From Vanilla planifolia (lineage: Eukaryota; Streptophyta; Magnoliopsida; Asparagales; Orchidaceae), in contig JAIUJO010000191.1 of the NCBI GenBank assembly GCA_023846275.1, positions 884,501 through 948,500 on the forward strand: a DNA stretch of 64,000 nt, read 5' to 3'. Positions 49,351 through 61,300 of this stretch are shown here, piece after piece (the stretch's first letter is position 1; every line of letters begins with the position of its first letter). The notes beneath the pieces were generated by a model, which saw nothing but the letters and a program-made list of their open reading frames with translations, did not search any database and was not told the origin of the DNA. The position numbers and the translations under genes are program-made.

Positions 49351-52048
49351 TTAAAGTAACAATAAATAACAATCATGGATTATAATATAGCTCCCCCTGA
49401 ATCCTAGCCTATCACTCTCCCCCTTTTTGTAATCACTCAAAGGGTTAATGACACCTAAACTCAAACGAAGTCTATGAAACACATCCGTAGGCAATGGTTT
49501 GGTAAAAATATCAGCCATTTGAGCGGAAGATGGGACAAATGACAATTGAATTTCTTTCTTCTGCACATGCTCTCTAATAAAATGATATCTAAGCTCTATA
49601 TGTTTGGTTCTTGAATGTTGAACCGGATCCTTTGATAGACAAATTGCACTTGAATTGTCACAGAAAATTGGAATCTGACTAAATTCTAAGCCGTAATCTA
49701 AAAGTTGTTGTTTAATCCATAGTACTTGAGCAACACAACTACCTACAACAATGTACTCTGCCTCTGTTGTTGATAATGCCACACAATTTTGTTTTCTACT
49801 GGCCCAAGAAATTAGTGAACCACCAATCAATTGACACATGCTAGAGGTACTCTTCCTATCAGTCTTGCTGCCAGCAAAGTCAGCATCTGTGTAGGCTATT
49901 AAATCAAATCCAGACTCACATCTAGGGTACCATAAGCCTAGAGTCTTAGTACCTATAAGATACTTAAAGATATGCTTGATTGCTTGTAGGTGTGATTCCT
50001 TAGGATTTGCTTGAAATCTTGCACATAAACCTACACTAAACACAATATCAGGTCTACTCGCTGTAAGATATAGTAATGATCCAATCATTCTTCTAAATAG
50101 TTTTGTGTCAATGGACTTCCCAGTTTCATCTTTACTTATAATAGTACTTGTGCTAATAGGAGTTTTTCTTGACTTCATGCTTTCAAAACCAAATTTCTTA
50201 AGCAAACCAATCAAGTATTTGGTTTGAGAAATAAAAATTCCTTCACTTGTTTGCTTTACTTGAAGTCCAAGGAAGAAGGTTAATTCTCCCATCATACTCA
50301 TTTCAAACTCATTCTTCATTAAATCTGCAAATTTCATGCACATCTCTACATTAGAAGCTCCAAATATTATATCATCTACATACACTTGACATACTAGTTG
50401 ACCTTCAGTTGAATTCTGTACAAATAAGGTATTATCTATCTTACCCCTATGAAATCCATTCGAAGTAAGAAAAATACACAATCTTTCATACCATGCTCTT
50501 GGAGCTTGTTTCAATCCATAAAGAGCTTTCTTAAGTTTGTATACATGATCTAACTTATCATGTATCTCAAATCCAGGAGGTTGCTCAACATAAACCTCTT
50601 CATTTATATATCCATTCAAAAATGCACTCTTAACATCCATTTGGTATAATTTAAACCCTTTGTGACATGCATAAGCAAGTAAAAGTCTAATAGCTTCAAG
50701 TCTTGCCACAGAAGCAAATGTCTCATCCACATCTACTCCTTCTATCTGATAGTAGCCTTTTGCTACTAACCTAGCTTTATTTCTAATAACTTCACCATTC
50801 TCATCTACCTTGTTTTTGAAAACCCATTTTGTACCAATGATTGTTTTGTCATTTGGCCTTGGTACAAGATCCCATACTTGATTTCTCTCAAATTGTACTA
50901 ACTCATCATTCATTGCAGCAATCCAAGACTCATCTTCAAATGCACTTTCTACAGAACTTGGTTCAACATTTGACACGAATGCTGCATGATTAAATGAACT
51001 TCTAGTTCTAATATTCTCTTTTAAATCTCCAATAATCAATTCACTAGGATGATCCTTAGAATATCTCAATTGCTTCTCAATCTCACTATCATCTTTTACT
51101 GGTTCTTCAACCTTAGCTATATCATCCAATTTATCTTCTTCAAGACATAAGTCCTCAAATTCATCAAGTAGATCTATTTGATGATGACTATGAGATGCCT
51201 CACTAAGAGATTCATCAAACTTAACATGAATTGTCTCTTCAACAACTAGTGTTTTCTTATTGTATACTCTAAACGCTCTACTAGAAAGTGAATATCCTAG
51301 AAAAATCACTTCATCAGACTTGGCATCAAACTTATCAAGGTCTCTTTTTCCATTATTTAAAATGAAACATTTACATCCAAACACATGAAAATGAGCTACC
51401 TTGGGCTTCTTGCCATAAATCAACTCAAAAGGAGAAATTGCTAACAAAGGTCTACATATGACTCGATTAAATACATAACAGGCAGTGTTAATAGCTTCAG
51501 CCCAAAAATATTTGGGAACACTATACTCGTTTAGCATGCACCTTGCGGCATCAAGCAAGGTCCTATTCTTTCTCTCAACTATGCCATTTTGTTGAGGAGT
51601 CCTAGGTGAAGAAAAAGTATGAAACACTCCATTTTTAACACAATATTCATCAAATAATTCATTCTTAAATTCTCCTCCATTATCACTCCTAATAGAGATC
51701 AACCTAACTTCATGTTCTTTTTCAATTCTTGTAATAAGACTTACAATTTTTTCAAATACTTCACTCTTCTTTCTAACAAAAAGAACCCAAGTAAATCTAG
51801 TAAAATCATCTACAATTACTAACCCATACTTGCTTCCACCTAGACTTTCTGGATGAATAGGACCAAATAAGTCTAAGTGAACAAGTTCTAAAGGTTTACA
51901 AGTAGTGATGTCCTTAAGAGGCTTAAAACTTTCCTTTGTTTGTTTTCCTAATTGACATGGGCCACATAAATGATCACTTAACTGACTAAGATTTGGTAGA
52001 CCTCTAACCACATCAAACTTCATGATTTTTTTTAAAAGATGACTTTCC
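49351..52048 (-). CDS. pol: Sirevirus pol: integrase, reverse transcriptase, RNase H
   Basis: The open frame is 931 codons from 52,146, but only from about 52,048 does it read as pol; the first ~35 codons are out of frame with the real protein. Residues below are numbered from 52,146. The zinc-binding pair CGPC is at 61-64. Integrase DD35E residues are D92 (HLDLFG), D155 (IRSDNGGEF) and E191 ([11 protein letters not shown]). RT has D504 ([10 protein letters not shown]) and the catalytic YVDD at 589-592. RNase H has D754 (YTDADFAG), E795 (STTEAEY) and D830 (FCDN), and the end has ADIFTKPLP. All catalytic residues are present. It integrates and copies element cDNA in cytoplasmic particles and the nucleus. 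The protease lies in another frame upstream, so a full polyprotein cannot be made from this copy. Confidence 0.95.
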
Positions 52049-52459
52049 AAAGTGACAAAATCTTCTATGCCATAAAGTAGAATTACTGTCTTGTGAAGTA
52101 AGACACTCAAGTCCACTATTCTTGACCATGTGTAAAAATAAAACATAAGTGTTATCTTTTCTACATCCTATAACAAGAGGAAGATTATCCTTGCTAATAA
52201 TGCATTCATGTGTATTAAATAAAACTGTAAAATTCGAATCACATAATTGGCTAATACTAAGAAGATTGTACCTTAAATCTTGTACAAGAAGGACCTTTTT
52301 TATGGATGTATGTGAGTTGCCCACAGTTCCAATTCCAATCACTTTCTTCTTGGAGTTGTCACCAAGAGTAACTTCACCACCATCATAGCTCTTCAAGTGG
52401 ATAAATAAAGATGCATCTCCAGTCATGTGTCTTGAGCATCCACTATCCAAGTACCACAT
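52016..52459 (-). CDS. Sirevirus protease and GAG-pre-integrase segment (frame-broken)
   Basis: A 148-codon frame with the aspartic protease motif DSG at residues 5-7 ([13 protein letters not shown]), the family's typical sequence around the active site, and the histidine pair of the integrase zinc domain (H131, H136, in [10 protein letters not shown]) near its end. The true coding frame extends upstream of the first ATG (residues such as RTGEG precede it) to a TAG. Downstream similarity jumps to the pol frame between about 52,040 and 52,060, so a single-base length change separates the two zinc-domain halves. The glycine usual before the second histidine is a cysteine here. Confidence 0.88.
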
Positions 52460-52502
52460 GCCTTCCCCGGTCCTTGAAGGAAAGCATGCCTACACCACAC
52501 AA

Positions 52503-54122
52503 TTAAACGTTACATTTAGGGACCCAAACCCTTTTGGGTCCACTTGTTTTAATTTGATCAATATGTAAGCTACTTTTTCTAACCCAAACAAAACTAGAAG
52601 ATTTGTTATTTATAGAATTTCTAAATTTACAATAAGAAGAAATATGTCCAAACTTCATGCAATAATTACAAATAGCATTTTGTGCATAAGAGGAGGTAGT
52701 GGTTCTTGCATAATTTATTTTTTGAAAAGAAATCCTACAATGAGCATGCAAACTTTTCAAATTATTTAATTCCCTAACTAAGCATGTATTTTTGACAATG
52801 AAAGAAGCCTTCTCATCTCTTTCTTTCTTAATTTCTAGCAAATAATTGGCATTCACTTCATTCAAATGTTCACACAAACCTAAGTAATTTTCATGCTCTT
52901 CTTTTAATTTAAGATACTTAGATGCTAATTTTTTATATTTGGTACAAATGGCTATGTATTGCTCTTCATAATTTTCCATGCAAGAAGATGAAGAAGAGGA
53001 GGAATAGGAACATACTTCATCATCTGATATTGCTTCTTGAATGTTGTCCTTTGCCATAAGACAAATCAAGCTCTCCTTCTTGTCTTCTTTACTAGAAGAG
53101 GAGCTATCTGAATCATCCCATGAGATCTTCATATCCTTCTTCTTCTTCTTTTGGTTTTGATATTTTTCTACTCTCTCTTTGTAGTGAGGGCAATTTGGCC
53201 TAGTATGCCCAGGCAATTTGCATTCATAACAAATTATTTTTTCATGGGAAACAACTTTGCCCTTTTGCCTTTTATTCTTCTCAAATCTTTTTCCTGTATT
53301 TCTTTTGTTATATAAACGAGATAAGCTTTTAGAAATAAGTGCTACCTCACTTGAGATTGATACATCTGAATCTGTGGAGGAATCGGCTACAAAAGCAATT
53401 GTCTCTTCCTTCTTCTTTTTCTTTTCTTTTTCTACCGCATGCTCTTCATTCTTTCTTCTTACAAGCTCAATTTCATTTGTTAACAGCTCACCCAATAGTT
53501 CATCTAGTGACATAGCTGAAATATTCTTTGCTGCTTTCAAGGCTGTCACAAGTGGATCATATTGTTGAGGAAGGACTCGTAGAATCTTCCTCACCTGTTC
53601 ACCAGTAGAAAACTCCTTGCCAAGGTTAGATAGACCATTAACAATATTTGTAAATCTAGTAAACATAGACTTAATGGTCTCATCCGAATTTATGCGAAAT
53701 AACTCATATTCATGAACAAGCATATTGATTTTGGTCTCTTTAACTTGAGAAGTTCCTTCATAGGTAACTTCTAATTTTGACCAAATCTCATGCGCTGTTT
53801 TCAAATTCATAATTCTGTTATATTCCGAAGCACCTAACCCACAACACAAAATGTTCATGGCCCGAGAGTTAAGTTGGACTTTATGTTTCTCCTCGGGAGT
53901 GAGTTCACCAAGTGGTTTTCTCACTTTTTCACCATTGACCATTTTAATTGGAAAATCAACTGAATTTTCAACAATGTCCCAAATTTCTAAATCAACGGAT
54001 TCTAAAAATAAATGCATCCTATTTTTCCAATAAAGATAAAATTCACCCTTGAACAAGGGTGGACGGTGTGACGATGCTCCCTCAGACAAGATAGCATTGT
54101 CCTCAACACATTGAAGAGCCAT
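52503..54122 (-). CDS. gag: Sirevirus Gag
   Basis: A 539-codon open frame whose ATG lies 42 bp after the PBS. Residues 20-230 form the capsid-like domain (PPLFKGEFYLYWKNRM, then VKETKINMLVHEYELF), the UBN2/retrotran_gag type. CCHC knuckles are at C298-C301-H306-C311 and C485-C488-H493-C498. Between them are a basic tract, serine/aspartate-rich stretches (336-350, 367-380) and a probable coiled coil at about 384-460 rich in K, E and L. Gag forms the virus-like particle and packages RNA. The extended C-terminal part is characteristic of Sirevirus Gag; in some family members it binds LC8-like dynein light chains. The frame ends in TAA at VWVPKCNV, a place where related elements continue into protease. 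Confidence 0.95.
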   Translation of the reverse strand: MALQCVEDNAILSEGASSHRPPLFKGEFYLYWKNRMHLFLESVDLEIWDIVENSVDFPIKMVNGEKVRKPLGELTPEEKHKVQLNSRAMNILCCGLGASEYNRIMNLKTAHEIWSKLEVTYEGTSQVKETKINMLVHEYELFRINSDETIKSMFTRFTNIVNGLSNLGKEFSTGEQVRKILRVLPQQYDPLVTALKAAKNISAMSLDELLGELLTNEIELVRRKNEEHAVEKEKKKKKEETIAFVADSSTDSDVSISSEVALISKSLSRLYNKRNTGKRFEKNKRQKGKVVSHEKIICYECKLPGHTRPNCPHYKERVEKYQNQKKKKKDMKISWDDSDSSSSSKEDKKESLICLMAKDNIQEAISDDEVCSYSSSSSSSCMENYEEQYIAICTKYKKLASKYLKLKEEHENYLGLCEHLNEVNANYLLEIKKERDEKASFIVKNTCLVRELNNLKSLHAHCRISFQKINYARTTTSSYAQNAICNYCMKFGHISSYCKFRNSINNKSSSFVWVRKSSLHIDQIKTSGPKRVWVPKCNV

Positions 54123-54164
54123 GAGGATCTTGTCTTAGAAATTTCTTTCTCTTGACAATACCTC

Positions 54165-54176
54165 GCTCTGATACCA
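54165..54176 (-). other. Primer-binding site (initiator Met tRNA)
   Basis: On the minus strand TGGTATCAGAGC, a perfect 12-base match to the 3' end of plant initiator-Met tRNA, separated from the 5' LTR end by two bases (AG). Confidence 0.96.
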
Positions 54177-54754
54177 CTTGATGTAAATCGTGTGAGAACA
54201 ACGCACAAGAGGGGAGGGGTGAATTGTGCTTTTCACTAAAATTTTAGTTTTTTTGAAAATTCTTTCAATTAAAAACGTTTGTAAATAAATTGTGAAATAA
54301 AAACGAAAAATACAATAATAAGACAAGCAAACAAAAGACAAAGATTTTTAGGTGGTTCGGCCAAACCCGTGCCTACATCCACCCCCGATCAACCCGATCG
54401 GGCTTCCACTAACCACTCCCTTTTGCCGAAGCCGGTAGGGGTAAACCAAGTACAACCGGTGCTCCAACGAGACACCAAAAATCCGAACAAAATCGGCTAC
54501 AATAATGCATACAATTTTTTCAATAGCAATGCATACAAAAATCCTACACCTTTAATTTCTCAAAGCAAAGTGGCACAACTAAATGTTACCGAATGATGCA
54601 ACGAAATGTGGAAGAAAGCTGTTGAAATTTGAGAAGAAGGTTGAGCCCGTAGCTCCCACAAGTATGCCAATTGTTGATCTCGGTTTTGGCCTTTTTCCTT
54701 AGTTTTTGAAGACTTTTGCAAGTGGATTCATCAATCTATAAATTGTAAGATGTC

Positions 54755-54766
54755 CTATATATATAG
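54755..54766 (-). promoter_or_regulatory. TATA-like box of the Sirevirus 5' LTR
   Basis: CTATATATATAG is the only strong TATA-like site in the GC-rich part of the LTR. In minus orientation it lies about 1.2 kb into the LTR, giving a U3 of about 1.2 kb and an R-U5 of about 550 bp. A start site about 30 bp further, near 54,725, is inferred. Confidence 0.5.
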
Positions 54767-55265
54767 TCCACCAAAAAGCAATTCCAAACGGCTAGAAAAA
54801 CGGTAAAAAAGAAACCTGAAAATAGCCGTTGCCTGAAGCCCGAAAAGGAGAGCAGCAGCCGTCCGATCCCACTTCAAGAATGGACGGCTGGATGGACTTC
54901 TCGGCTTGATCATCTCCAGACCGTCTGATCCGGGCGGACTTGATCTGAACCATTGGATCCCACGCGCTGAACGAACGGCGCTGATTAAACAGCCGTTCGA
55001 AATTACTCTCGCCCCTTGGATCTGGGCGGGCTTGATCTGCGCCTTTGGATCCTGCGCGCTGAACGAACGGCGCTGATTAAACAGCCGTTCGAGATTACTC
55101 TCGCCCGTTGGATTTGGGCGGGCATGATCTGCGCCTTTGGATCCTGCCGAAGTTATAAGGTGGGATTTTTAGTCCCACACTGCAGAATACAATTTTGCAC
55201 AGCGCTTTATAATAGATTTGCACCGTTTAACCTGCGAGTCACTTTGGGGCTGGCTCCCCCCCTCC

Positions 55266-55406
55266 TTGACCGGGATTTCATCACCCGGTTCAGGTTGACT
55301 TAGCCATGCACTGTTCTTTGACCGTTGACCGCGCTGAAGTTAGACTTAGCCGAGCTCCTCTCGGCAGGCTTGGCTTAGCCAGGCACTGTTCCGTTGACCG
55401 TTGACC
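55266..55406. promoter_or_regulatory. W-box cluster in Sirevirus LTR
   Basis: TTGACC or TTGACT at 55,266, 55,295, 55,318, 55,325, 55,394 and 55,401, in a region with an imperfect ~75-bp duplication. TTGAC(C/T) is the core bound by plant WRKY factors, in either orientation. It lies about 500-650 bp upstream of the TATA-like box in element sense. Function is inferred. Confidence 0.45.
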
Positions 55407-55963
55407 AGCGCTAGCCGAGCTGCTGTCGGCGGTCTTTGGGCGGGCTTTGCTCGCCCCTTTCGGGTCAACCAAATTTTTATATTTTTTATTTCTAAAAGGC
55501 CTGGACGGGCTATTTTGACGCCGGGTAGACCCGCCCATGCTACAGTGTTTTTTCCCGAGACTTTTGCTGTTTTAGGGTATTTTTGACGAATTTTTTAGCC
55601 ACAAATTTGAATATAAGTGTATAAAAATAATTTTATATTCTTATAGTATTATAAGTTAATTAAGTGGCTATGAAAAAAAATTCGTAAAAAACGATTCCAT
55701 AATAATATTAAAAAATCAAATACCCATGTCTATACATTTTGTCAAATATGCTTGGCCCAAAAATGAAAATTCATTATTAAATAATTTTATAATATTTTTA
55801 AATGTTAATACTACTAGTGTGCCACATAATCTCAAGGTTTTGACATATCAAATTCAAGAGAAATAAAAAGACATTTAATTATAAAACATCTTGCGCATGT
55901 CTCAAAAATTCCTTCAGTAATAAATAGCTTGGTTTTGTAATTATCACATTAAAGGGTACAACA

Positions 55964-55968
55964 AGAAG
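55964..55968. repeat. Target site duplication, right copy (agaag)
   Basis: Identical to 47,506-47,510; follows the right LTR end directly. Confidence 0.93.
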
Positions 55969-58230
55969 ATCAATTACCATGAAAGTAGAAAAGAAGGACA
56001 AATGAAACTTTTATGTCTTATGGTGTAAGAAAGAATTGGAATAGAGAAGAAAGAACTGAAGAAGAGCAAGAAGTCTAACATGAAATCATTGGAAGCTCCT
56101 TGAGGTCATTAGATGGAGACTAACACTAGTGTAGAGAAAGAGAAAAATGAATGGCTATCTTGTGTGATGGATAAAGAGGATGAGGAATAACAAAGAACTA
56201 CATCATCTGATGAAAACTTAAGTTATTATAATGAACAATTAGTTCAAAAATTACATTATGTTGGTAATAGATATGAAATCTATGTAAAAGATAATAGGAA
56301 CTAAGAAATAAATACAGTGAATAGTTTTATCTCTATGGCCATATTATAGACAAGACTAATGCAATTTTTAATGAAAATGCAAAGGCTAATAAAGATATAG
56401 GAAAAATAATTAATGAGCATGAATCATTATTTTTTTATTATAAAAATAAAAACATATTGTAGGGTTATTTTTGTTGCAAATGCTAAAACATTTCATATGT
56501 AATCTCATGATGGTAATATCAACTTTTTACATGGTCACAATAAAAAAATTACATGACATTATTGTTAGTAACTTGGCCATATAGCTTATTCTTATAAGAT
56601 TGGAGATGACAACTTTAGGTATCAATGACAAACATTATTAGCTAGTTTCAATCCTCAATCACTCAATTACAAACAAAAGTTAGGCCATAGCTTAGTTTTC
56701 ATTAGAAGTAATAATAAAGGAGAATTTACAAATATAAAATTTTCTAATATTGTGATATTAATGGAATTTTACATATATTATTTGCTCCTAAGACTTCAAT
56801 ATGCATAGTAAAAAGGAAATTCAAAAACTTCCTTGGATTTAGCTAGAAATATGTTGAATGAATTAAAATAGTTCATTGGTTTTGAGTAGAATCTATCTTA
56901 TAGTTCGCAATCTTCCAAATAAAATATTTTCTAAAAATAAGTTTATCAAATCACGTTATCATTTAGTACAACTATATAACATGAAATGAAAAATTGCTTA
57001 TTTGCATTATTCTTAATATAAATAACTTAACCTAAATAACAAGGAGAGAGAATTATGAAAATTCAAAGTCAAATGAAGAAATAGAAATTTTTAATTTATT
57101 TAGTGATATTAATTATATAGTTTGTAAAAAAAACCACTAATGAATTAGAAGAATCTATCTAAATAAACTTGGATGAATGAATTTCATCTAAACAAGACAA
57201 CGTCAACATAGATGATAAATTTCAAGGATTTGAGAAATTAATTTTAAAAGATTAAAAATCAAATAGATAAGGAGAAGGAAGCAATTAAAGAAAATGTAAT
57301 ACTTAAAATATGAAGTTTATGGTTAATAACCTAAAAGAGTTGGAGTTTATGATAAATTAGATCATATAAACAAACTAAATGAAGCTTATATCAACTAAAT
57401 CAAGTATTTGTAGTATAGTAGGATAGACTATATGGCTTTTTTCCTTTATATGACAACAAAAAATAAGTTGAGATCATATTTTTATTAAAAATAAAGATGA
57501 AGATCAACTTATATGCAAAATATATATAGATTACATAGTACTTAAAGCAAATAATGAAAGAGTTTGTTAAGATTTTTTTTGAATTAATTAAAAACTAATT
57601 CCAGAGAATTTTAAAGTTTGAGATCACTATCCTCTTAGGTATTCAAGTTAAGCAAGCTAGAAGACATTTTCTAATGTAAAAATATAGCTTTGAAATGTTA
57701 AGAAATTATGGTTTCACAAATGTATCTATTGGCATCAACAAACATGTAGATAAAGGTGAGAAAGGAAAATTAGTTGACATTAAAATGAACAAAGTTATAA
57801 ATAAATAATTTTTATATCATATCATATCATATGTGCAATTGATATAATACAATATTTGTTTATGTGTTGGGTTCTAAGCTTGTGCTAATGAATCTTATTT
57901 ACTAACCCAAAAATATATATTTAATTGTAACATGGAATATGTCAACAAAGACTATGGTATCCAAGAGATGATTAAAATTTTCAATTAGAAGTATTCTCCA
58001 AATTTGATTTTGCTAGATGTAGACATACAAATAAGTCATAAATGGAACATGCCACGTTTTAAGAAATTCATTAATTTGATGTACTAAAAAAACTTATTTT
58101 GCTCAATCTACTAATTTTTTTTGTTATATAGCACAAGTTTATTAGATAAAACAATAATTGGGAGATCATGGTGTTACACTAGAATAAATTCTTATTTACT
58201 ATGATAACTTAAGAACAACAAACTTAAGTA
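55969..58230 (+). pseudogene. Older Sirevirus-like relic: rest of gag and remnants of pol
   Basis: Continues the relic interrupted at 47,510. Plus-strand landmarks in order are a gag knuckle-like HYC..LGHIAYSYK near 56,549-56,590; integrase IRSNNKGEFTN near 56,701-56,733 and LDLARNMLNEL near 56,840; RT IYIDYIVLKANNERVC near 57,521-57,570 (YVDD decayed to YIDY); RNase H DFARCRHTNKS near 58,006-58,040, CYIAQVY near 58,120 and IYYDN near 58,195. Large internal deletions are evident because the integrase-to-RT distance is short. No 3' LTR was recognised before the repeats at 58.3 kb. The wording of these segments is that of the same Sirevirus group as the intact element. Confidence 0.8.
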
Positions 58231-58309
58231 GAAATAACTATAACCACCAAAGAAAATAAGCAAAGATAAAATAATTATTTTTCTTTTAACAAGAATATAT
58301 TGAATCTTA

Positions 58310-61300
58310 AATAAGATTAATTGAGATAAAATAAAATAACAAAATTAAAAAAACTTAAGAATTATGTTAAATTTTATGAAAAGTTTTCTCTTCTTGCTGA
58401 CAAGAGGATCAAGTGTAATATTCTCAATGATTAATTCCTATACTGATCAAAATACTTCAACAATTACGAAAAGATATTGCAAAAAAAACATATAAAAACA
58501 TAGAAAAATGAATATTTAATTAGATAGTGCTCGTTAAGATGTTTACAGTAATTTTTGTTATTTCTCAATATGACCTCACATGGAATTACCACACATGAAT
58601 GAGGTAAATAAGCTTAAATAATAATAAATTGTTACATTTGTACTAATTAAAAGCAATGGAAAGGTCAAATGAGAAGAGAAGTAAATTTACATAGAAATAT
58701 AACCAAATCAAAGAAAATAGTTTGAAAAAATAAGACAAATTGTATAATAAAGTAGCATACCAAGATCCCAAAGAGATTAGGGATAACCTTTATCATTACC
58801 AAATCTAGTACAAATTAACATGTCTCAAAAAGATATTTCAATAAGATATAGCTTTAGAGTTGAGTCCAATGACATTGGTTTCATCTAAATAAGACTCTAC
58901 TCTAAATTTTTGCAAATTAGTAAATTAAATAAAAAAAATAATAAATTATTATTTTACATTTTGGAAATTATATGTTAAAGCTGAAATAGGAAACTTTTAA
59001 GTAAAATAATGTAACCAAATCAAACTATCGAAAGGGTTAGACCAGATAAGGATTATAGCTTCCTAGTAAGGAGAATGAGTTTAAAATCCTTCACCAAAAG
59101 GTCTGATGCATATTGATATATCTGATAAAACGAAAAAATACTCAAGTAAATTAAATAATTAAATATATTAAAATAATTGGACCATTTTGAATAATTTTGA
59201 ATTAATAAATAAAATATGCACAAAAAAAGTTTTATTATAATAAAGAGCAAATATGTTTTATAGTCAAAATGAGATAAATTTCAATAATATTATATAACCA
59301 AATCAAAGACTGTAAATGGCACAATAGTAGAGAATTAGAGTTCTAGAGTAATATGACAAAATAATAAAAAAATTTTAGAGAAATCAACTAAATTATGTTA
59401 GAAAGTTATATTCAATAATAATGAAGTAATCAAATGAAACATCCATGACCATCAAATATGGTATGACTCAAAGTTCCTTATAAAGCATGTAAAAACTAAG
59501 AAAAAAATTATATAAAAATATTAGAAAAACTTAATTGGATAGAGTTTATTAAGCTGAGTCCAACAATCCTTGCATCATTTGACTTGACATTATTTGGAAT
59601 TAAACTAAATATCAAATTAAATAATCATTAATAATAGCCAATTATTATTTTAATATAAATGAAATATTTATTTAATTGGAAAATAAAATAAATCAATACA
59701 ATGAAATACAACCAATTCCAAGTAATGTGAACTTCACATGATAGGAGATTTAGTGTGATATAGTATTTTAATTAACACAAAATAATTGGATGAAATTAGA
59801 TAAAATGCATAAGAAAGTTGCATTAAAAGAAATTAAAAAGATCAAGATTAACATTCTCAATCAGTAGGTTATGCACAAATCAAAATGAGTCATAATTTAT
59901 GCAAAAATATTAGGAAAAATAATTTAAAAATAAATAAATAATAATTAATAGGATAGAGCTCATGAAGATAAGTAGAATGGTGCTTGTTTCATCAGAATTG
60001 GATGCCATTTGTAATTACTATGACTTAAAAATGTAAATATTCTGAAATATTAGTAAATTATTATTTTAAAATTAAGAAAATATATAATAAAGCTAAACTG
60101 AGATAAATTCAATAAATTTAATATATAGCCAAAATAAGTTCAAAAAATCAAAGAAATAAGATATATTGAAAGAGAAAGTTTCATTCCATGATAATGAAGA
60201 CATCGAGTGCATCAGACTCGAACATCAAAGGAGGTATAACTTGAATTAAATTTGAAGCATGAAAAAATCTAAGAAAAATAATTAATAAAAAATAATAATA
60301 ACTAATTTTTAATTAGAGAGAGCTTGTGAATATGGTAGAATGACATTTGTTTTGTCATAATCAGATCTCATTTTGAACTACTATGAATCTCCAAATCAAA
60401 TAAGTATAAATAATAATAAATTACTATTTAGATGATAAGTAATGATATACAAAAGTTTTAATAGGATAATTTGAAACAATCTAATATAAATAAAATAAGT
60501 CATTATAAAGGTAATATTAGACATGAGTTTGTGTTTCTTTTTAATATAACAAAATCAAAACCAAAAAAATTAGAAAATTAATAGTATCATAAAGAGATCA
60601 AGGGTAACGTCCCTAATTGTCAAATCATGCATGAACCATAATTTTTTAAAAGGAGTGCCAAAACCTAAGAAAATTAATAATTAGACATATAAACATAAAT
60701 ACTGTATTTAATAGAGCTCATTTAGATGAGTCAAATGATGTTTGTTCCATGTTGGTCGAACCTTGCATGTAATATTAGTGATGAAAAGATCTTCCAATAG
60801 AAGAGTTAGAGTTACATAGAAACATAATAAATTCAAAGAAAAAAAATTTTAAAAATTAGCTAAGTTATATTAGAAAGTTGTATTTGGAGTTACTAAGAAG
60901 ATCAAGTGTAATGATCTTGATCATAATATAAGATATGAATAAGAAAATCTCATAAATCTTACAAAAATCTTGGAAAATAAAAAATAAAATAAATAAATAA
61001 TATTTTATTGTATATAGGTCATGGAGACGAATCCAACATGTTTGTTTCATCTAAATTTGACCTCATTTGATATTTTAATGAATTACAAAATAAATAAGCT
61101 CAAATAATAATTAATTATAATTTTAAAATTAGATAAACATGCATTAAAGCTTAAGTAAGATAACTCAAATAAATTTATTATAAAAAATAAAGTGATATAA
61201 ATGTTGCACGATAAGAGATTTTTTAGATACATAGAAATATAACCAAATTAAGGTCAAATGTTTGCTAAAATAACAAATTGTACGTGAAAATTACACTCCA

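Larger units (their letters stand above)
47511..55963 (-). mobile_element. Ty1/copia LTR retrotransposon, Sirevirus-type
   Basis: A complete 8,453-bp element on the minus strand: LTR, PBS, gag, protease, integrase, RT, RNase H, PPT, LTR, flanked by agaag duplications. The domain order with integrase before RT is that of Ty1/copia. Sirevirus membership is suggested by the long Gag with a coiled-coil C-terminal extension, two CCHC knuckles, several PPT-like G-rich motifs near the 3' end, and RT and integrase wording typical of SIRE/Maximus elements. There is no env-like frame; pol ends 57 bp before the 3' LTR. The LTRs differ by about 21 substitutions and 2 indels (about 1.2%), so insertion is fairly recent. 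Pol is broken by frame changes, so this copy probably cannot move by itself. Confidence 0.96.
54179..55963 (-). repeat. 5' LTR of the Sirevirus (right in window)
   Basis: 1,785 bp, TG...CA, carrying the promoter of the element on the minus strand. It has the 92-bp duplication (54,970 and 55,062) with CGAACGGC/GCCGTTCG palindromes, and a cluster of six TTGAC(C/T) boxes at 55,266-55,406. Against the other LTR it shows about 21 substitutions, about 16 of them transitions, and two one-base indels, by hand count. Confidence 0.97.

Noticed and set aside
53257..53568. Plus-strand open frames opposite gag and protease (also 52,149-52,388 and 53,851-54,033)
   Set aside because: Antisense shadows of the Sirevirus gag and protease genes.
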